A DNA stretch of 64,000 bases from Alitta virens (GCA_932294295.1 OW028576.1:24125227-24189226), one strand, 5' to 3'; shown: positions 24,196-34,657, numbered from the stretch's first letter. A program made the numbers and translations. Notes: a model not told the origin generated them from the sequence alone.

Positions 24196-25078
24196 AGTCC
24201 TCACTCCAGCCATCGACAGCCAAAATGTATCAACACCACTGGGAGTCATTTCACCAATTTACAAATTCGACCCTGTTACACCACTCTCCGCTGCCAGCCA
24301 CCCCAAACACAATTTACCTATTTGTGGTCCATCTACACCAAAGAGGTCTCAAATGTCGAACAATTCGGACTTATGTGTCAGCTATATCATTCGTCCATAA
24401 ATTACATCAGTATAGCGATCCTGCCGCATCCTTCTTGGTTACTAAAGCCTTGCAGGGGGTAAGCAATATACGGCCCGGTGCCCCAGCTGACAAATTATAA
24501 CCAATCGATCGCCCCATCTTGCACAGGCTTGTGGATGCTATTACCTATTGTGCTCAATCAAACTATGAATCACAGCTGTGGAAGGCCATCTACCTCATCA
24601 CTTTCCATGCCTGCCTCCGTGCAGGCGAGGTTGTCGTGTCAGCCAACCCTCAGCACACACTACAGTGCCACCAGCTCCAAGTGTGCCCTACCCATCTGCA
24701 AATCAAATTTTCCTCATACAAACATAGTAAACACCATACCCTTCCCTTACTGTCCAGGCCATTCCCGACATTCCCTACTGTCCTGTCCTTGCAGTCAGAT
24801 CCTACTTATCATTACGCGGCATAGCCCCTGGCCCAGTATTTCTCCATCCCAATCAATCCCCCGTCACTCACCTGCAGTTCAGCCATTTCCTTAGGTTAAC
24901 CTTATCCATGGCAGGCCTACCAGAATACAAATATAATACCCACTCATTCCGAGTGGGTAGAGCCACTCAGCTGGCCCAGGACAATCATGCAGACCAGACT
25001 ATCCGATCAGCTGGTCGTTGGAAGAGCGATGCTTTCAGAGGCTACATTCGTTCCAGTAACATAACACTTCCGCAATAA
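24195..25078 (+). pseudogene. Tyrosine recombinase of the Ngaro element, broken
   Basis: The N-terminal SAM-like part starts near SLQPSTAKMYQHHWESF and contains TIRTYVSAISFVH. An in-frame TAA at 24498-24500 interrupts APADKL-PIDRP. The same frame resumes with IYLITFHACLRAGEVV (first catalytic Arg) and ends at 24824. A frameshift near 24780 then gives NTHSFRVGRATQLA (His-x-x-Arg), SAGRWKSDAFRGYI (Trp/His position and nucleophile Tyr) and the stop TAA at 25076-25078. The complete R..HxxR..W..Y set is readable only across two lesions. In Ngaro elements this enzyme integrates a circular DNA intermediate, which explains the absence of an integrase. Confidence 0.78.
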
Positions 25079-25110
25079 CAGCAGTCACCCCATCAGCATA
25101 ACTACATTGC

Positions 25111-25315
25111 CACTCCATGTATATGGGTGGAATCATCAAACTTGGTGAGCCAACAGTGTTCCTGGTTAATGCATATGGGTGAGCTGCATACCACATCATC
25201 GAACCATCAACAGATCTGCAATCGCCAAAAGCTTTCTCTTACTCCATGTATATGGGTGAGACTTATTTGACATTTCAACATGTAACTCTCAATTGTCACT
25301 CCATGTATATGGGTG
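25111..25315 (+). repeat. Palindromic repeats at the 3' end of the Ngaro element
   Basis: CACTCCATGTATATGGGTG occurs at 25111-25129, as TACTCCATGTATATGGGTG at 25241-25259 and CACTCCATGTATATGGGTG at about 25298-25315, with a partial ATGCATATGGGTG at 25169-25181. Each is an imperfect palindrome (CACYCCAT / ATGGGTG). They lie immediately 3' of the recombinase, where Ngaro elements carry their terminal repeats, and could be recombination or 3'-end structures. Confidence 0.65.
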
Positions 25316-26007
25316 ATAGTCTGCACTTATACTGCCTAGCGGAAAAGTGGTTACACTGGCAGAAAATAAATTTGTCATATTGGTTGTTTTTGTTTGTAGA
25401 TCTAAGCCGCGAGAGTCCATCAAATATGTCCAGCCAACCCTGATTGCTTATAAAAAAATCATTGTTTTAGGATGGTCTCTCTGTTGGTCAAATCTCTGGT
25501 TTATCAAATTCAATATCTTTTGGACAGCTGTTTCACTTTTTTCAAACAAGACAAAGGAATGAGCTACGCCACATGAATAATTTGGCTTAAGTATTGTCCA
25601 ACTCACTGTGTCACCATTAATATGCTGGCCACTCCAAGGTGACAAAATATGATGTTGCAGTACATCATGATGCTACCAGGTGTCTTTGTTTCTTAAATTT
25701 CCAGAGACAGACTGCTTACTTGTGACCTTGACCATATTTGGAAGGGCAGGGGCTGGGGCAGCTTTTTGCATGTCATACCTAACTGCAGCGGAGTTGTTCC
25801 CACTCAAATCCGCCAGGTGGCAATTGGATCATGTTCCACTATTTCTCGCTTTTCTGGTGTGGTGGCGCCATATGTAGGAGGACCTCTGGTAAGAATGAAT
25901 TTGAATATGTATTTATTGTTTTATTTCTCCCTTAAAGCTTCATTTGTTATATTCAATCATAAAGTCAATTTAATTTGTACATTTCACATTCTTTGTCTAT
26001 TTACTAC

Positions 26008-26225
26008 TGTAAGGTTCCCCAAGAAAGACAAAGCGTTGGTATTCCAGTTTTAAAGTTTATTTTGCCCTGCCCCGCCGCACAGCCTGCCTATCCTCTGCTT
26101 CTCCAGCTACTGACGCGGTCTGGGTGTATTCCCGCCAAGACCCCGTGGTCACGTGGTCCGGGTCACCCAGTGCGCGTCAAAGTCGGTCACTGACCTAGTA
26201 AGGTCAGTGACCTGGGGTCATCACA
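26008..26225 (-). repeat. 3' LTR of the gypsy element
   Basis: 218 bp, begins TGTAAGGTTCCCC and ends GGGGTCATCACA on plus. By eye it shows no difference from the LTR at 34658-34875. On the element strand it follows the polypurine tract. Confidence 0.93.
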
Positions 26226-26240
26226 TTACCCCCTTCTTAC
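26226..26240 (-). promoter_or_regulatory. Polypurine tract of the gypsy element
   Basis: On the minus strand this reads GTAAGAAGGGGGTAA directly upstream of the 3' LTR, the position of the plus-strand primer of LTR retrotransposons. Confidence 0.75.
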
Positions 26241-26898
26241 TGGGAATATGCCCCCGTATTCAAACTAATACACTCAGTAGGCTGTGCGACGACGATCAGA
26301 ACCACACAAATCAACGAGATTCATTAAAAATCACAAAAATCACAATCTTTATATATAATCAATCAATAACCATCGCCCTGCGGCGTGACACTAGGAAGCT
26401 GTCACATCCGCCCCGGGGGCTGGCTCTTTCCCCAGCCATCATCCACGTGGTTGACTCCCTGGCACCGCTGCAAACATAACATTCAACACATAACAATACA
26501 CATAGAGTCCATCAATTTTATCAGAGTCCATCTTTGCCTTGGACACAGGCCAGTATCCATTTCTGGATTCTGCAAGGTCTCTTATCAGCTGCTCGTAATT
26601 TCCGAGTGAGGACATTCTTATAATTAGCCGTGACACAATTTTTCCAATTATCACAGTTTCTAACTGCGGCCATTATAAAAGTCACTGTCCCACTCGTTAC
26701 CATCATTGTCTCCTGACTCTCCGCAGGGCGTTGGGTCCGTCCCTGCACGATGTGTTGATGTCCAGCGTTCACGTTGTGCCTAGGTGTCATTTCGTGTTGA
26801 TGTCCAGTGTTCAAGTCCAGTCCGTATCCAGGCTTCGTTGAGTGGGGGGCGTGGTCCAGGTCGTCGTCGTGTGTTCAATCCTCTGCAAGACCTTGCGT

Positions 26899-28563
26899 TC
26901 AAGGCCTTGCAGATGAGGATCCAGCAGCCCTGGCCTCCTCCATCCACCTGTTCCTGTCCGCCGTCAGCCGCTTCACCTCTTGATACAGGAGATCCGACTG
27001 CCGGGCCTTGGCTTCGCGTTGCTCCGTTTCGGCGCGAAGCCTGGCCCTCAGCTCCTCGTTTTCTCGAGCTGCTGCAGCCGTCTGAGACCTGGCTCTATGG
27101 ACTTCCAACACGATGTCTTGGTATTGGGCCCTGGTTACCATGTCCTCGGCTGCTGCTGGCGTTGGCGTCTTGGTGGCTGCTGGTGTCTTGGTGGCTGCTG
27201 CTGGTGTCTTGGTGGCTGCTGCTGGGTGAGGCCGCTTTGGTGTTGTCTGGCGACTTCGGGGAGTCACGCTCGCAGTCGCTTCGACGCGGCGCAGCTGCAC
27301 CACCCTGGTGCTTGGAGATGCTGTCTCCTGGGATGTAGGCACCCTGCTGCTCAGGGTCCTCGTCTCTGGCGTCGCCGGCAGGGATCCGTCAGAGTTCGGT
27401 CCCTGTATTGTTGTCAGCTTCGTGGCCGCTGTCAGTTCCTCCGCTCGTGCACGAGTGTATCCATGGGACCGCTCCAGGTGGCGCCTGAAGTTAGTCCTCC
27501 TGTCTGAGGGCAACGCTGCGGGGCACACGGGGCACTGGTAGCCCACGTAGGCTGCGGCATGGGCCACGCTCACGTGGCGAGTGAGAGACTTCCTGTCTCT
27601 TACACGCTTTCCGCACGTGGCGCACATATAGTTGAGGCCCTCCACTCCCTGGGGCGCCGCTGGTAAGACAACTCTCGGCGTGGTCTCTGGGGTCGTGGTC
27701 TCTGGGGTCGTGGTCTCTGGGGCCGAGACGTCACTCTCTGTCCCCCCATCGTCCGTCGTTCCCTCGCTTTCCATCTCCTCCAGCCTCCCTTTGTGTGGCC
27801 GTTCCTCGGTCCTGGCTGGAGTAATCCTTACGTCTTCCATGGCAGACTCCGTAAGCGGAGCTGCCTGGTGTTCCCTTGTAGGCGACTTGGTAGCCCTGGT
27901 GGGAGAGACCTCGCCCTCCACGCTGGGCCTGGCCACCCGCTCCTTGGCGTACCAAGGTCGCCTCTTCAGATTTTCCAACACCTCCTCCTGGGTGGTCGCT
28001 ACACCCAGGTCTCCGATAATCCATCCACTCAGGATGGGCATATCTTCTCTCCGTGGACGGAGACGAAGATATCTCCGCATCCTGGCCGTCTCCGGCAGCT
28101 CTGCTGCCCCGTAGCGCTCCACTGCTGGATCCTCCAGCTTGTACTCCTTCCTGGACATGTAAGCCCACATGTCCAGGTGCAGGAGACCCAATCGCTGCGG
28201 GCTCCAATAATCCGGGGCCAGGGAGATTGGGAGCTCCGCTGTAGGTGACAAGCCGCAAACGGCAGCCACCTCAGCGTCGCTGGCTGAGACTTCCAACTCT
28301 GCTCCAATGTCGAGGCCCGCTGCCTCCATTGCAGCCAGCACCATATCAGTCTGGGCTGATGTCAGCTGGGGTCCCTCGTCCTCCACTACGCTGTCCAGGG
28401 GCACTGCTGGCATAGCAGTAGCCTCCTTAATGCTCTCATCTGAAGAAGACATCCTTATATTTGCAAAGTTGCTCTGGTTGTATCCTCGAAATTGGCTAAA
28501 ATTCTGACTGGCTAGTTGTTTCCTCTCTGCTGGTTTCAGAAGGTGTGAGACAGGGCGCCCCAT
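26899..28563 (-). CDS. Additional ORF of the gypsy element: two C2H2 zinc fingers and coiled coil
   Basis: An uninterrupted 554-codon frame between pol and the 3' LTR, where some gypsy elements carry env. No signal peptide, membrane segment or furin-like site is visible, so it is not env-like. The N-terminal ~210 residues are acidic to mixed, with YLRLRPRREDMPILSGWIIG around 165-183. Then comes a Ser/Thr/Pro/Glu-rich linker with three ETTTP-like repeats (283-296). C2H2 fingers: C314-C317-H330-H335 (YMCATCGKRV...) and C344-C347-H362-H367 (YQCPVCPAAL...). After a low-complexity ATKTP stretch, the C-terminus (about 480-545) is a long charged coiled coil (ENEELRARLRAETEQREAKA). It is probably a nucleic-acid-binding accessory protein; function unknown. 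Translation may instead start at Met38. Confidence 0.78.
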   Translation of the reverse strand: MGRPVSHLLKPAERKQLASQNFSQFRGYNQSNFANIRMSSSDESIKEATAMPAVPLDSVVEDEGPQLTSAQTDMVLAAMEAAGLDIGAELEVSASDAEVAAVCGLSPTAELPISLAPDYWSPQRLGLLHLDMWAYMSRKEYKLEDPAVERYGAAELPETARMRRYLRLRPRREDMPILSGWIIGDLGVATTQEEVLENLKRRPWYAKERVARPSVEGEVSPTRATKSPTREHQAAPLTESAMEDVRITPARTEERPHKGRLEEMESEGTTDDGGTESDVSAPETTTPETTTPETTPRVVLPAAPQGVEGLNYMCATCGKRVRDRKSLTRHVSVAHAAAYVGYQCPVCPAALPSDRRTNFRRHLERSHGYTRARAEELTAATKLTTIQGPNSDGSLPATPETRTLSSRVPTSQETASPSTRVVQLRRVEATASVTPRSRQTTPKRPHPAAATKTPAAATKTPAATKTPTPAAAEDMVTRAQYQDIVLEVHRARSQTAAAARENEELRARLRAETEQREAKARQSDLLYQEVKRLTADRNRWMEEARAAGSSSARP

Positions 28564-29938
28564 GCTCTCCAGCTTTTTGCCGCACTTTTTGAGTCATGTG
28601 ACAGGTCAGGTGACCAGAATCACAGGTCATGTGACCCTAATCACTTTGTTGACCAGTTGACCTTTCCTCCCCCCCCCTCATAAAATTTCTTAATTGAGGA
28701 CTGCACCGAAAATGACAAAATTAATACAAAGGGGTGCCTGTTCGTGTTTCGAACTTGGTGACCTTTTTCCCCAGTGGAAATTTTCCATGAATGCAGGTCA
28801 CTGGAATCAGTGAATGCAGGTCACTAGAATCAGTGACACAGTTTCACAAGACACAGAAAGTGAGAATTTTGTAGTTGCTAAATATATATAATCCAGCAAT
28901 TCCTATCAGCCAAATAAAACAAACCATCAGGAACGTTTCACGTTCCATGATGACAAATAGCCAATTCCTTATCATTAAATGACAATACCACGAGAAAATA
29001 ACCATTTGTCCTTGTAACCATAATCCAGCAAACTATATCCCTTTGCTGACCTTTCCAGATTACCCAACTTGCTATATATAAAGTCTATCATGGTACTTTA
29101 AACATTTCCATAACCACTACAGCCCTTAATTCTTGCTAATTAAGTTATTTTGCTGATATTTCCAGTGTTATGAGGCGTTTTAACCATTCTCATTACCTAA
29201 TTTCGTGTTTTGCCCCTGCTTTTAACCAGCAGTGCCCAAATTCTACCTTTGCAGTATTCCTCCCTCTTTTATTCAAAAAGGGCTGCACCTGTAGTGACCA
29301 TTTGGGTGGCACGTCTAAAAACCCACTCTGCAGGACACGGCCACGTGTTCAGTCCAGAGAATCAGGTACACGAAATGTCCAGTCACTAGAAAGTGACTGC
29401 AGCGACGCACCTCTTGTAATGTCGACATTTACCACGTGTTTGAGAGAATCTTTAATAAAAATAAATAAAAATCATTTGCATGGGAAAGACTACGTAAAAT
29501 CAAACTATATATTGTCTAAATGAAGCTACAACTGGTATTTATTGTATAAACATGTGATATCACTAGATTCTCAAAAACAAAGTGCCAGAAGTCAAGCAAT
29601 AAGTGCTATTTCCCTCTGATATGTAGCAACCAAAATCTTAAATTCACTGGTAGCCTACATTGTGGCCTAACCTATCAGGTGGCTTCCTCAGCCTACCTGG
29701 TAGAAATGGAGCCGCTTCCGGATCCAATTCCCGAGAAGGAGCTGAGGTCAGCTCCAAATCCGGAAAAGGAGCTGAGGACAGCTCCAAGTCCAGAAAAGGA
29801 GCTGTATCCAGATTCGAACGCGAATCTGCCACTCTTCTCGTATCCAGGGGATCGCATGTTTGCAAGCCGCGCCCCCTGTGTTCTCCTGTCCTCGCAGCTC
29901 CGCCCCGCTCGGGCTGCCCAGACCAAGGCTGCGCTGCG
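28564..29938 (-). other. Non-coding spacer of the gypsy element between integrase and the third ORF
   Basis: About 1.4 kb with no frame that looks coding. It contains a twofold repeat GAATGCAGGTCACTGGAATC near 28790-28840 and repeated GTCATGTGAC-like motifs near 28590-28640. If the third ORF is translated from a spliced or subgenomic RNA, this spacer would hold its 5' signals, but none could be assigned. Confidence 0.55.
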
Positions 29939-31065
29939 TCACCACTCAATTCTCCGGGCAAGGGCGGATCCCGCCCCTCGTCTAGGGGGGGTCGCACTTG
30001 CTCCGTCCTCATACAATGATGGATCCAAATACGGATCGTCTGATGGGATGTCAGGGATCCGAATCATGTCATCTGGAGTCACCTCAGCTAAGTACTTCTT
30101 GAGCTGATTAATGTGGACTATGCGTCTCTTTCCAGAGGCTGGGGCCTCTATTTCGTAGTTGACTTCTCCCATCTTCCTCGTTACCTTGTAAGGTCCCAGA
30201 AACTTCAGAGCCAGCTTCTGCTTAGCCAGTGGCGGATAAAACAACAAAACCCAGTCTCCAATATGGAATGACTGCTCCATTGCCAGCCTGTTGTAATGTT
30301 TCGCCTGCTTCTGGGCCGCTTTTCTCATCTGGGTTCTGCACTTTTCGAAGGATTCTTCCATGGCTTCACGTATCCACTCTACATATTCCACTGGACAGTG
30401 GTGCTTATGTTGGAGTGCGTGACCATACATCAAATCTACAGGGAGCATCGCTTCTCTGCCCAACATCATTCGATTTGGCGTGATATCTGTGGATCTATGG
30501 GGCGTAGCCCGATAGGCACACATCACGTAAGGAAGCATGTCATCCCAGTCATCTCTCCTTTCGTTCACCAACTTCGATAGCATATCACCCAATGACCTAT
30601 TGAAGCGTTCCACCAACCCATCGCTCTGGGGATGATAAGCCGTGGTCCTGGTCTTATTAATCCCCAATATTTTGCACATTTCTTGGAATAATTTCGATTC
30701 GAAATTAGTCCCTTGGTCACTATGCAAGTGATAGGGAGCTCCAAATCGCAAAATCACATTGGTCACCAAGCAATCAGCCACCGTGTAAGCCTCTTGATTA
30801 GGAAGAGCAAAGGCTTCTGTCCACTTAGTAAAGTAGTCGGCGACGACTACTATATACTTGTTATTGGACTTTGTGACAGGCAATGGTCCCATTATATCAA
30901 TGGCCATCCTTTCCATCGGCATTCCTACTGGCACCTGATGCAGGGGAGCTTTTTTCAGGCCGCCCTGTTTCCGCTTCTGACACACATCGCACCAACCTAT
31001 CCAACGTATCACATCCTCCTTGTAGCCAGGCCAATAGAACAATGAGGCTGTTGATCCCCATATGG
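29939..31065 (-). pseudogene. Integrase of the gypsy element, N-terminal zinc domain damaged
   Basis: Catalytic triad present: MAIDIMGPL (Asp), HLHSDQGTNF (Asp) and HPQSDGLVERFNR (Glu), about 35 residues between the last two as in retroviral-type integrases. The HHCC zinc domain is split: HTSRLGGH lies in the upstream RT frame, and FYWPGYKEDV with CDVCQKRK in the integrase frame. Only about 10 nt lie between GGHMG and SLFYWPG where the family usually has about ten residues, so a small deletion plus frameshift is likely near 31045. The C-terminal part has the GPY-type module (LKFLGPYKVTRKMG). It would insert the cDNA. It stays open to 29939 but is cut off from the polyprotein frame. Confidence 0.8.
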
Positions 31066-32942
31066 CCACCAAGACGAGACGTATGAAGCTGGCTGAAGAT
31101 GCTGCGTCTGATGCTGGCTGGGGCTGTTAAAGCATGTAGTGGTGCTGCTAGTCCAGCAAAGTCACGCACGTACTTTCTATAGTACGATGCGAAGCCTACA
31201 AAGCAGCGCACCTCCTGTACTGTGGTTGGTTCTGGCCACTCTCGCACCGCCTTTATCTTTTTAGGATCTGGTTTCACACCCTCTCTACAAATCACATGCC
31301 CTAGAAAGGAGACCTCACTTTTAAATAACTCGCATTTGCTAGCTTTTAATCTTAACCCAGCCTGGCTAATGCGTTTCAGTACAACTATCAGGTTACCTAG
31401 ACACTTCTGGAATGTGGGCCCCTGTACCACTATATCATCCATGTAGCATAGACAAGTGGACAGGTCCAATCCTCCTAACACTAGCTCCATCAAACGTTCC
31501 AGTGTAGCTGGTCCATTTGTAACACCAAAGGGCATCACTGTAAAGTGGAAATGCCCTCTGGGAGCAGTGAATGCGGTTTTCTCTTTGTCTCTGTCATCCA
31601 TAGCTATTTGCCAATAGCCAGATGACAGGTCCAGGGTACAAAACCATTTTGCCCCTGACAAAGTGTCTAGACAGTCATCAATGCGTGGCAAAGGATAAGC
31701 ATCCTTTTTAGTGCACGAATTCAATTTCCTATAATCCACACAAAACCTGAAAGTTCCATCTTTCTTTCTAACCAACACAGGGGGACTAGACCAGGGGCTG
31801 CTGCTGGGCTCGATCACTCCGAGTCTCAGCATCTTATCCACTTCCTCTGACAGCGCCCTGTTTTGAGCCCACCCTAATCTCCGGGTCGGCACCTTGAAAG
31901 GCCGATTGTCACCCGTATCGATCTTGTGCGTGGCTTGACTCGTACGTCCCAGCCCGTATTTACCTCCCTCAAAACAATGTTCATACTCCATCAAGACCTT
32001 TCGGAGCTCTGACCTTTGATCTGCGGTCAGATCGTCAGTTTCGTCCAAAAGAGGCTGCAAATGAACGGGCAGTCGTGTTTCAGTGTTCTTCCGCTTGAGT
32101 TCAAAATTGACCTCAGCAGCATTCACCGTTTTCGGTGAATCCACCTTTTCGACTTCGCTCAATTGACCTACCACTTGACCTTTTGCAATATGAACACTCT
32201 CAGTCGTGGGATTGGCTATCCACACGTGAGCCCCAGAGCACTGAGACGCCAATAATCCTCTAGGTATCATTATGTGTAAATCCTGGCAAACCGTGGGCAA
32301 CGACTCAAATACGAGGTCGCCCCCGTTAGATACGCCCCAGGACACCAAATTGACTGAGACCTGTGACACGTGGCGAGCTGGTATATGGACGTCTTCGTGT
32401 AAGATTGCTCGGCCTGTTTTTCCAGGGCGACCTTCTCTACACGCGATATCAACGCCTCCCAGTCTCAGCATTCCTACTGAACACATTAGCAATGCACCGT
32501 GTCTCTTCAAGAAGTCCATCCCCAGTAAGCCAGGGAGACCTCCGATATCCGCTACCAAAAATTCACAAGGATAAAGCACCCTCTCTAAACAGAGAGTGAG
32601 CTCCACCTTACCATAAATATTGATTGGTCCACCGTTTGCCGCCGAGATCTTGCCTTCCACAGGTCTTAAAGTCTCTCGTTTTGCGCCAGGTATCTCATCG
32701 TACTCCTGCTTACTCAGCAGAGACACCTGCGCACCGGTATCGATCAGGAGATCCACGTGACGTGTCCCTACACTAATCGTAATATACCAGGATGCGCTCG
32801 AATTCTGCATGGCCACTTGTCTTGGCCAATGCTGTCCCACTTTCACCCCTTCCCAACATTCCGGAGGCTGAGGAGCCGCTTCTTCAGCAGGCTGAGGGGC
32901 CGCTTTTTCAGCAGGTGAAGGATCCGTGGATACTTCCTCCAC
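31060..32942 (-). CDS. pol: Protease-reverse transcriptase part of the gypsy pol
   Basis: Retropepsin motif LLIDTGAQVSLLS near residue 65-77. RT blocks: FRFCVDYRKLNSCT, FCTLDLSSGYWQIAM (catalytic Asp), TVMPFGVTNGPATLERLM and CLCYMDDIVVQG (YMDD). The frame is open from gag to about 31060 but breaks off at FVGFASYYRKYVRDFAGLAAPLHALTAP, in the RT thumb, and jumps straight to the HHCC region of integrase. RNase H is absent. The first in-frame potential start is GTG at 32942. The frame is -1 relative to gag and overlaps its stop, so it is probably expressed as a Gag-Pol frameshift product. The two CAGCCAGC copies near the scar could have mediated the deletion. Confidence 0.85.
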
Positions 32943-32944
32943 CC

Positions 32945-34330
32945 TTACTCGTTTTCCGAGTGTTTCCTCTCCTTCTTATCCTTGCCCCCCTTTTTGCCCT
33001 GATCGCTCCGCCCCTGGGACCGTTTATCACCGTGCTTACTCGATCGGTGTTCCCTGTCCTTGCTAGGCGCTCGTTTCTTGGAGCGATCATCATCGACATT
33101 TCGCTTGGGACAATCCCTGCGGAGATGCCCGGTCTTCTTGCACCGGTAGCACCTCCGTGTTTCAGGTGAATAATCGTGTTCCTGCCGGCGAGTATTACTA
33201 TAAACCTTCCCCTTATCTTTGGACATAACCTCGCCTAATATCGAATAGACCAAATCTTTCAAATCCTGCCTCGTGATGGCTCCCTCTTTTTCAGAGGACG
33301 GGCCGCCACGTATAGACGCTGAAGCAGTAGCAGCCACGGAAGCCTCGGGCTGTAGTATTGGCAAAGCGATAGCGCCAGCCGGCCCGACGTCAGGCTTACT
33401 CGTTTTCGTGGCCTCGTACGCTGCCTCGTACTGCACTGCTAGATCAATGGCCTCCTGCAGGGTGGGTGGCTTTAAAGCCGCCAACCAAAATCTCATACTA
33501 GTAGACCCCGCCGTCTCCATGAAACGCTCTTTTGCAAAGCGTTCTTGCTCGGCTGGGGCGGAAGCGGGGTTCGCTTTCCTGGAGAGATCTAACAAAAACA
33601 ACCCATACGTCTCGAGGTCCATTTCTGGGCCTCGTTTTGCATTAAACCATTTATTTCTGTACGCATCGAGGGCACGATTCGAGCAGAACAGAGCCGTTAA
33701 CTGGCTCACCATCTCTCTCCAATCGTCCCGATAAGTTAGGGGCCGCATTTTCAACTTAGCTTGACCAGTGACGCTGGTCCAAAGGTGAAAACATTTCTCC
33801 TCGTCCGTCCACTTATTGAAAGTGGCGACTCGAGTAAATTCGTCTAAGTGGTCTATGAAGGCCGTGCCCTGGCCGTCATATTTTGGAGGAATAGCTTCTT
33901 TTCTCCGCCTGTACCCCGAAGAACCCAGACTCCGTTGCGGAGTACTGGTGGCCGCCATGACAGCCCGGGCCGAGCCACGTGGTTCCGCACGCTCGACCAC
34001 GGAGGGCCGCCCTTCAGGCGAGGAAACAGGCGTCGACGCGGATGAATCATTCGACTCATATCCAGCTGGCGAGGGCTCCCTTCGGCGCCCTCGATCGCTG
34101 GTTGTCCGCGTATTTTCCTGACTCGTGAATGCGAGTCTAGGACTTGGAGTCCTATCCGCCGTGGCCTCTCGTCTACGAGGGCGTCCCGGCGTTCGCACTA
34201 CTTTACTCCTAGTCGAAGCACGTAGAGCTGACTCATCCGCCGTTTGCGAGGGGCCCGGCACCGGAGTCGATGCGGGCTCACTCGTGTCGGCTGATGCCAA
34301 GCCAGGCCTCTTACGCAACTTTGCAGGCAT
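32945..34330 (-). CDS. gag: Gag of the gypsy element
   Basis: 461 residues, intact. The start is MPAKLRKRPGLASADT. A Ser/Pro/Arg-rich region follows (1-150), then the retrotransposon gag core with FIDHLDEFTRVATFNKWTDE and LWTSVTGQAKLKM. The C-terminal zinc knuckle is CYRCKKTGHLRRDC (C-x2-C-x4-H-x4-C), followed by a very basic Lys/Arg tail. It forms the particle and binds the RNA. The stop TAA (32947-32945) is preceded by GAA AAC GAG; reading one base back gives GGA AAA CGA GTA AGG, the pol frame. Confidence 0.88.
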   Translation of the reverse strand: MPAKLRKRPGLASADTSEPASTPVPGPSQTADESALRASTRSKVVRTPGRPRRREATADRTPSPRLAFTSQENTRTTSDRGRRREPSPAGYESNDSSASTPVSSPEGRPSVVERAEPRGSARAVMAATSTPQRSLGSSGYRRRKEAIPPKYDGQGTAFIDHLDEFTRVATFNKWTDEEKCFHLWTSVTGQAKLKMRPLTYRDDWREMVSQLTALFCSNRALDAYRNKWFNAKRGPEMDLETYGLFLLDLSRKANPASAPAEQERFAKERFMETAGSTSMRFWLAALKPPTLQEAIDLAVQYEAAYEATKTSKPDVGPAGAIALPILQPEASVAATASASIRGGPSSEKEGAITRQDLKDLVYSILGEVMSKDKGKVYSNTRRQEHDYSPETRRCYRCKKTGHLRRDCPKRNVDDDRSKKRAPSKDREHRSSKHGDKRSQGRSDQGKKGGKDKKERKHSENE

Positions 34331-34636
34331 TATACGTGGGGCTAAAACACACTAAATAAGGTAGAGTATTGTAGCGTGAATTCTACTTAACTGTAGATAT
34401 GTGTAGCTTGAAGTTTGAAGTCGCAACGTCGCTGCTGCTGACGCTCAATGTAGATGCTGACGGTTCCTGTGCTCCGCTGCAACTGACTAAACCACGCGGT
34501 CGCTGGCACCTTTATCCAGCGTGGCCGTCGCGAAGTCATGTTTTTTTTCAAAAAGTTCTAAAAGTTCTTTATGTCCTTGTCCATGCGTCGTCCATGTCTT
34601 CTATCCAATTGGGGAACCCTACATCCGATTCTTCAA

Positions 34637-34654
34637 GTCCCATATCGGGCGCCA
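34637..34654 (-). promoter_or_regulatory. Primer binding site of the gypsy element
   Basis: On minus, three bases after the 5' LTR, the sequence is TGGCGCCCGATATGGGAC. It starts with TGG as expected for pairing with the CCA end of a tRNA. The first eight bases are as in lysine-tRNA primer sites, but the identity of the tRNA is not certain. Confidence 0.7.
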
Positions 34655-34657
34655 ATT

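Larger units (their letters stand above)
20017..25400 (+). mobile_element. Ngaro-like tyrosine-recombinase retrotransposon (decayed)
   Basis: The order is SGNH-hydrolase ORF (20331-20965), palindrome array (20975-21417), gag with CCHC-type zinc region (21538-22620), RT-RNase H (22621-24195), tyrosine recombinase (24195-25078) and palindromic repeats (25111-25315). A reverse transcriptase coupled to a tyrosine recombinase with no integrase or LTRs defines the DIRS/Ngaro order; some Ngaro elements are known to carry SGNH hydrolases. The left edge is set by a jump to CpG-rich sequence near 20017. The right edge is uncertain, between about 25330 and 25640. Split direct repeats typical of the group were not identified by eye. 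It lies in intron 8 of SLC22 gene B in the same orientation as the gene. Frameshifts in three of the four ORFs make it inactive. Confidence 0.82.

Noticed and set aside
25347..25562. 71-codon frame with SKPRESIKYVQPTLIAYKK and a hydrophobic tail, once thought to be an SLC22 exon
   Set aside because: The SLC22 paralogues have no exon between exons 8 and 9, and the phases of those exons already join. It is probably the Ngaro tail or intron.
27632..28258. Long open frames on plus and in other frames opposite the zinc-finger ORF (for example 27632-28114, 26980-27507)
   Set aside because: Shadows of the GC-rich 26899-28563 minus ORF, without motifs.
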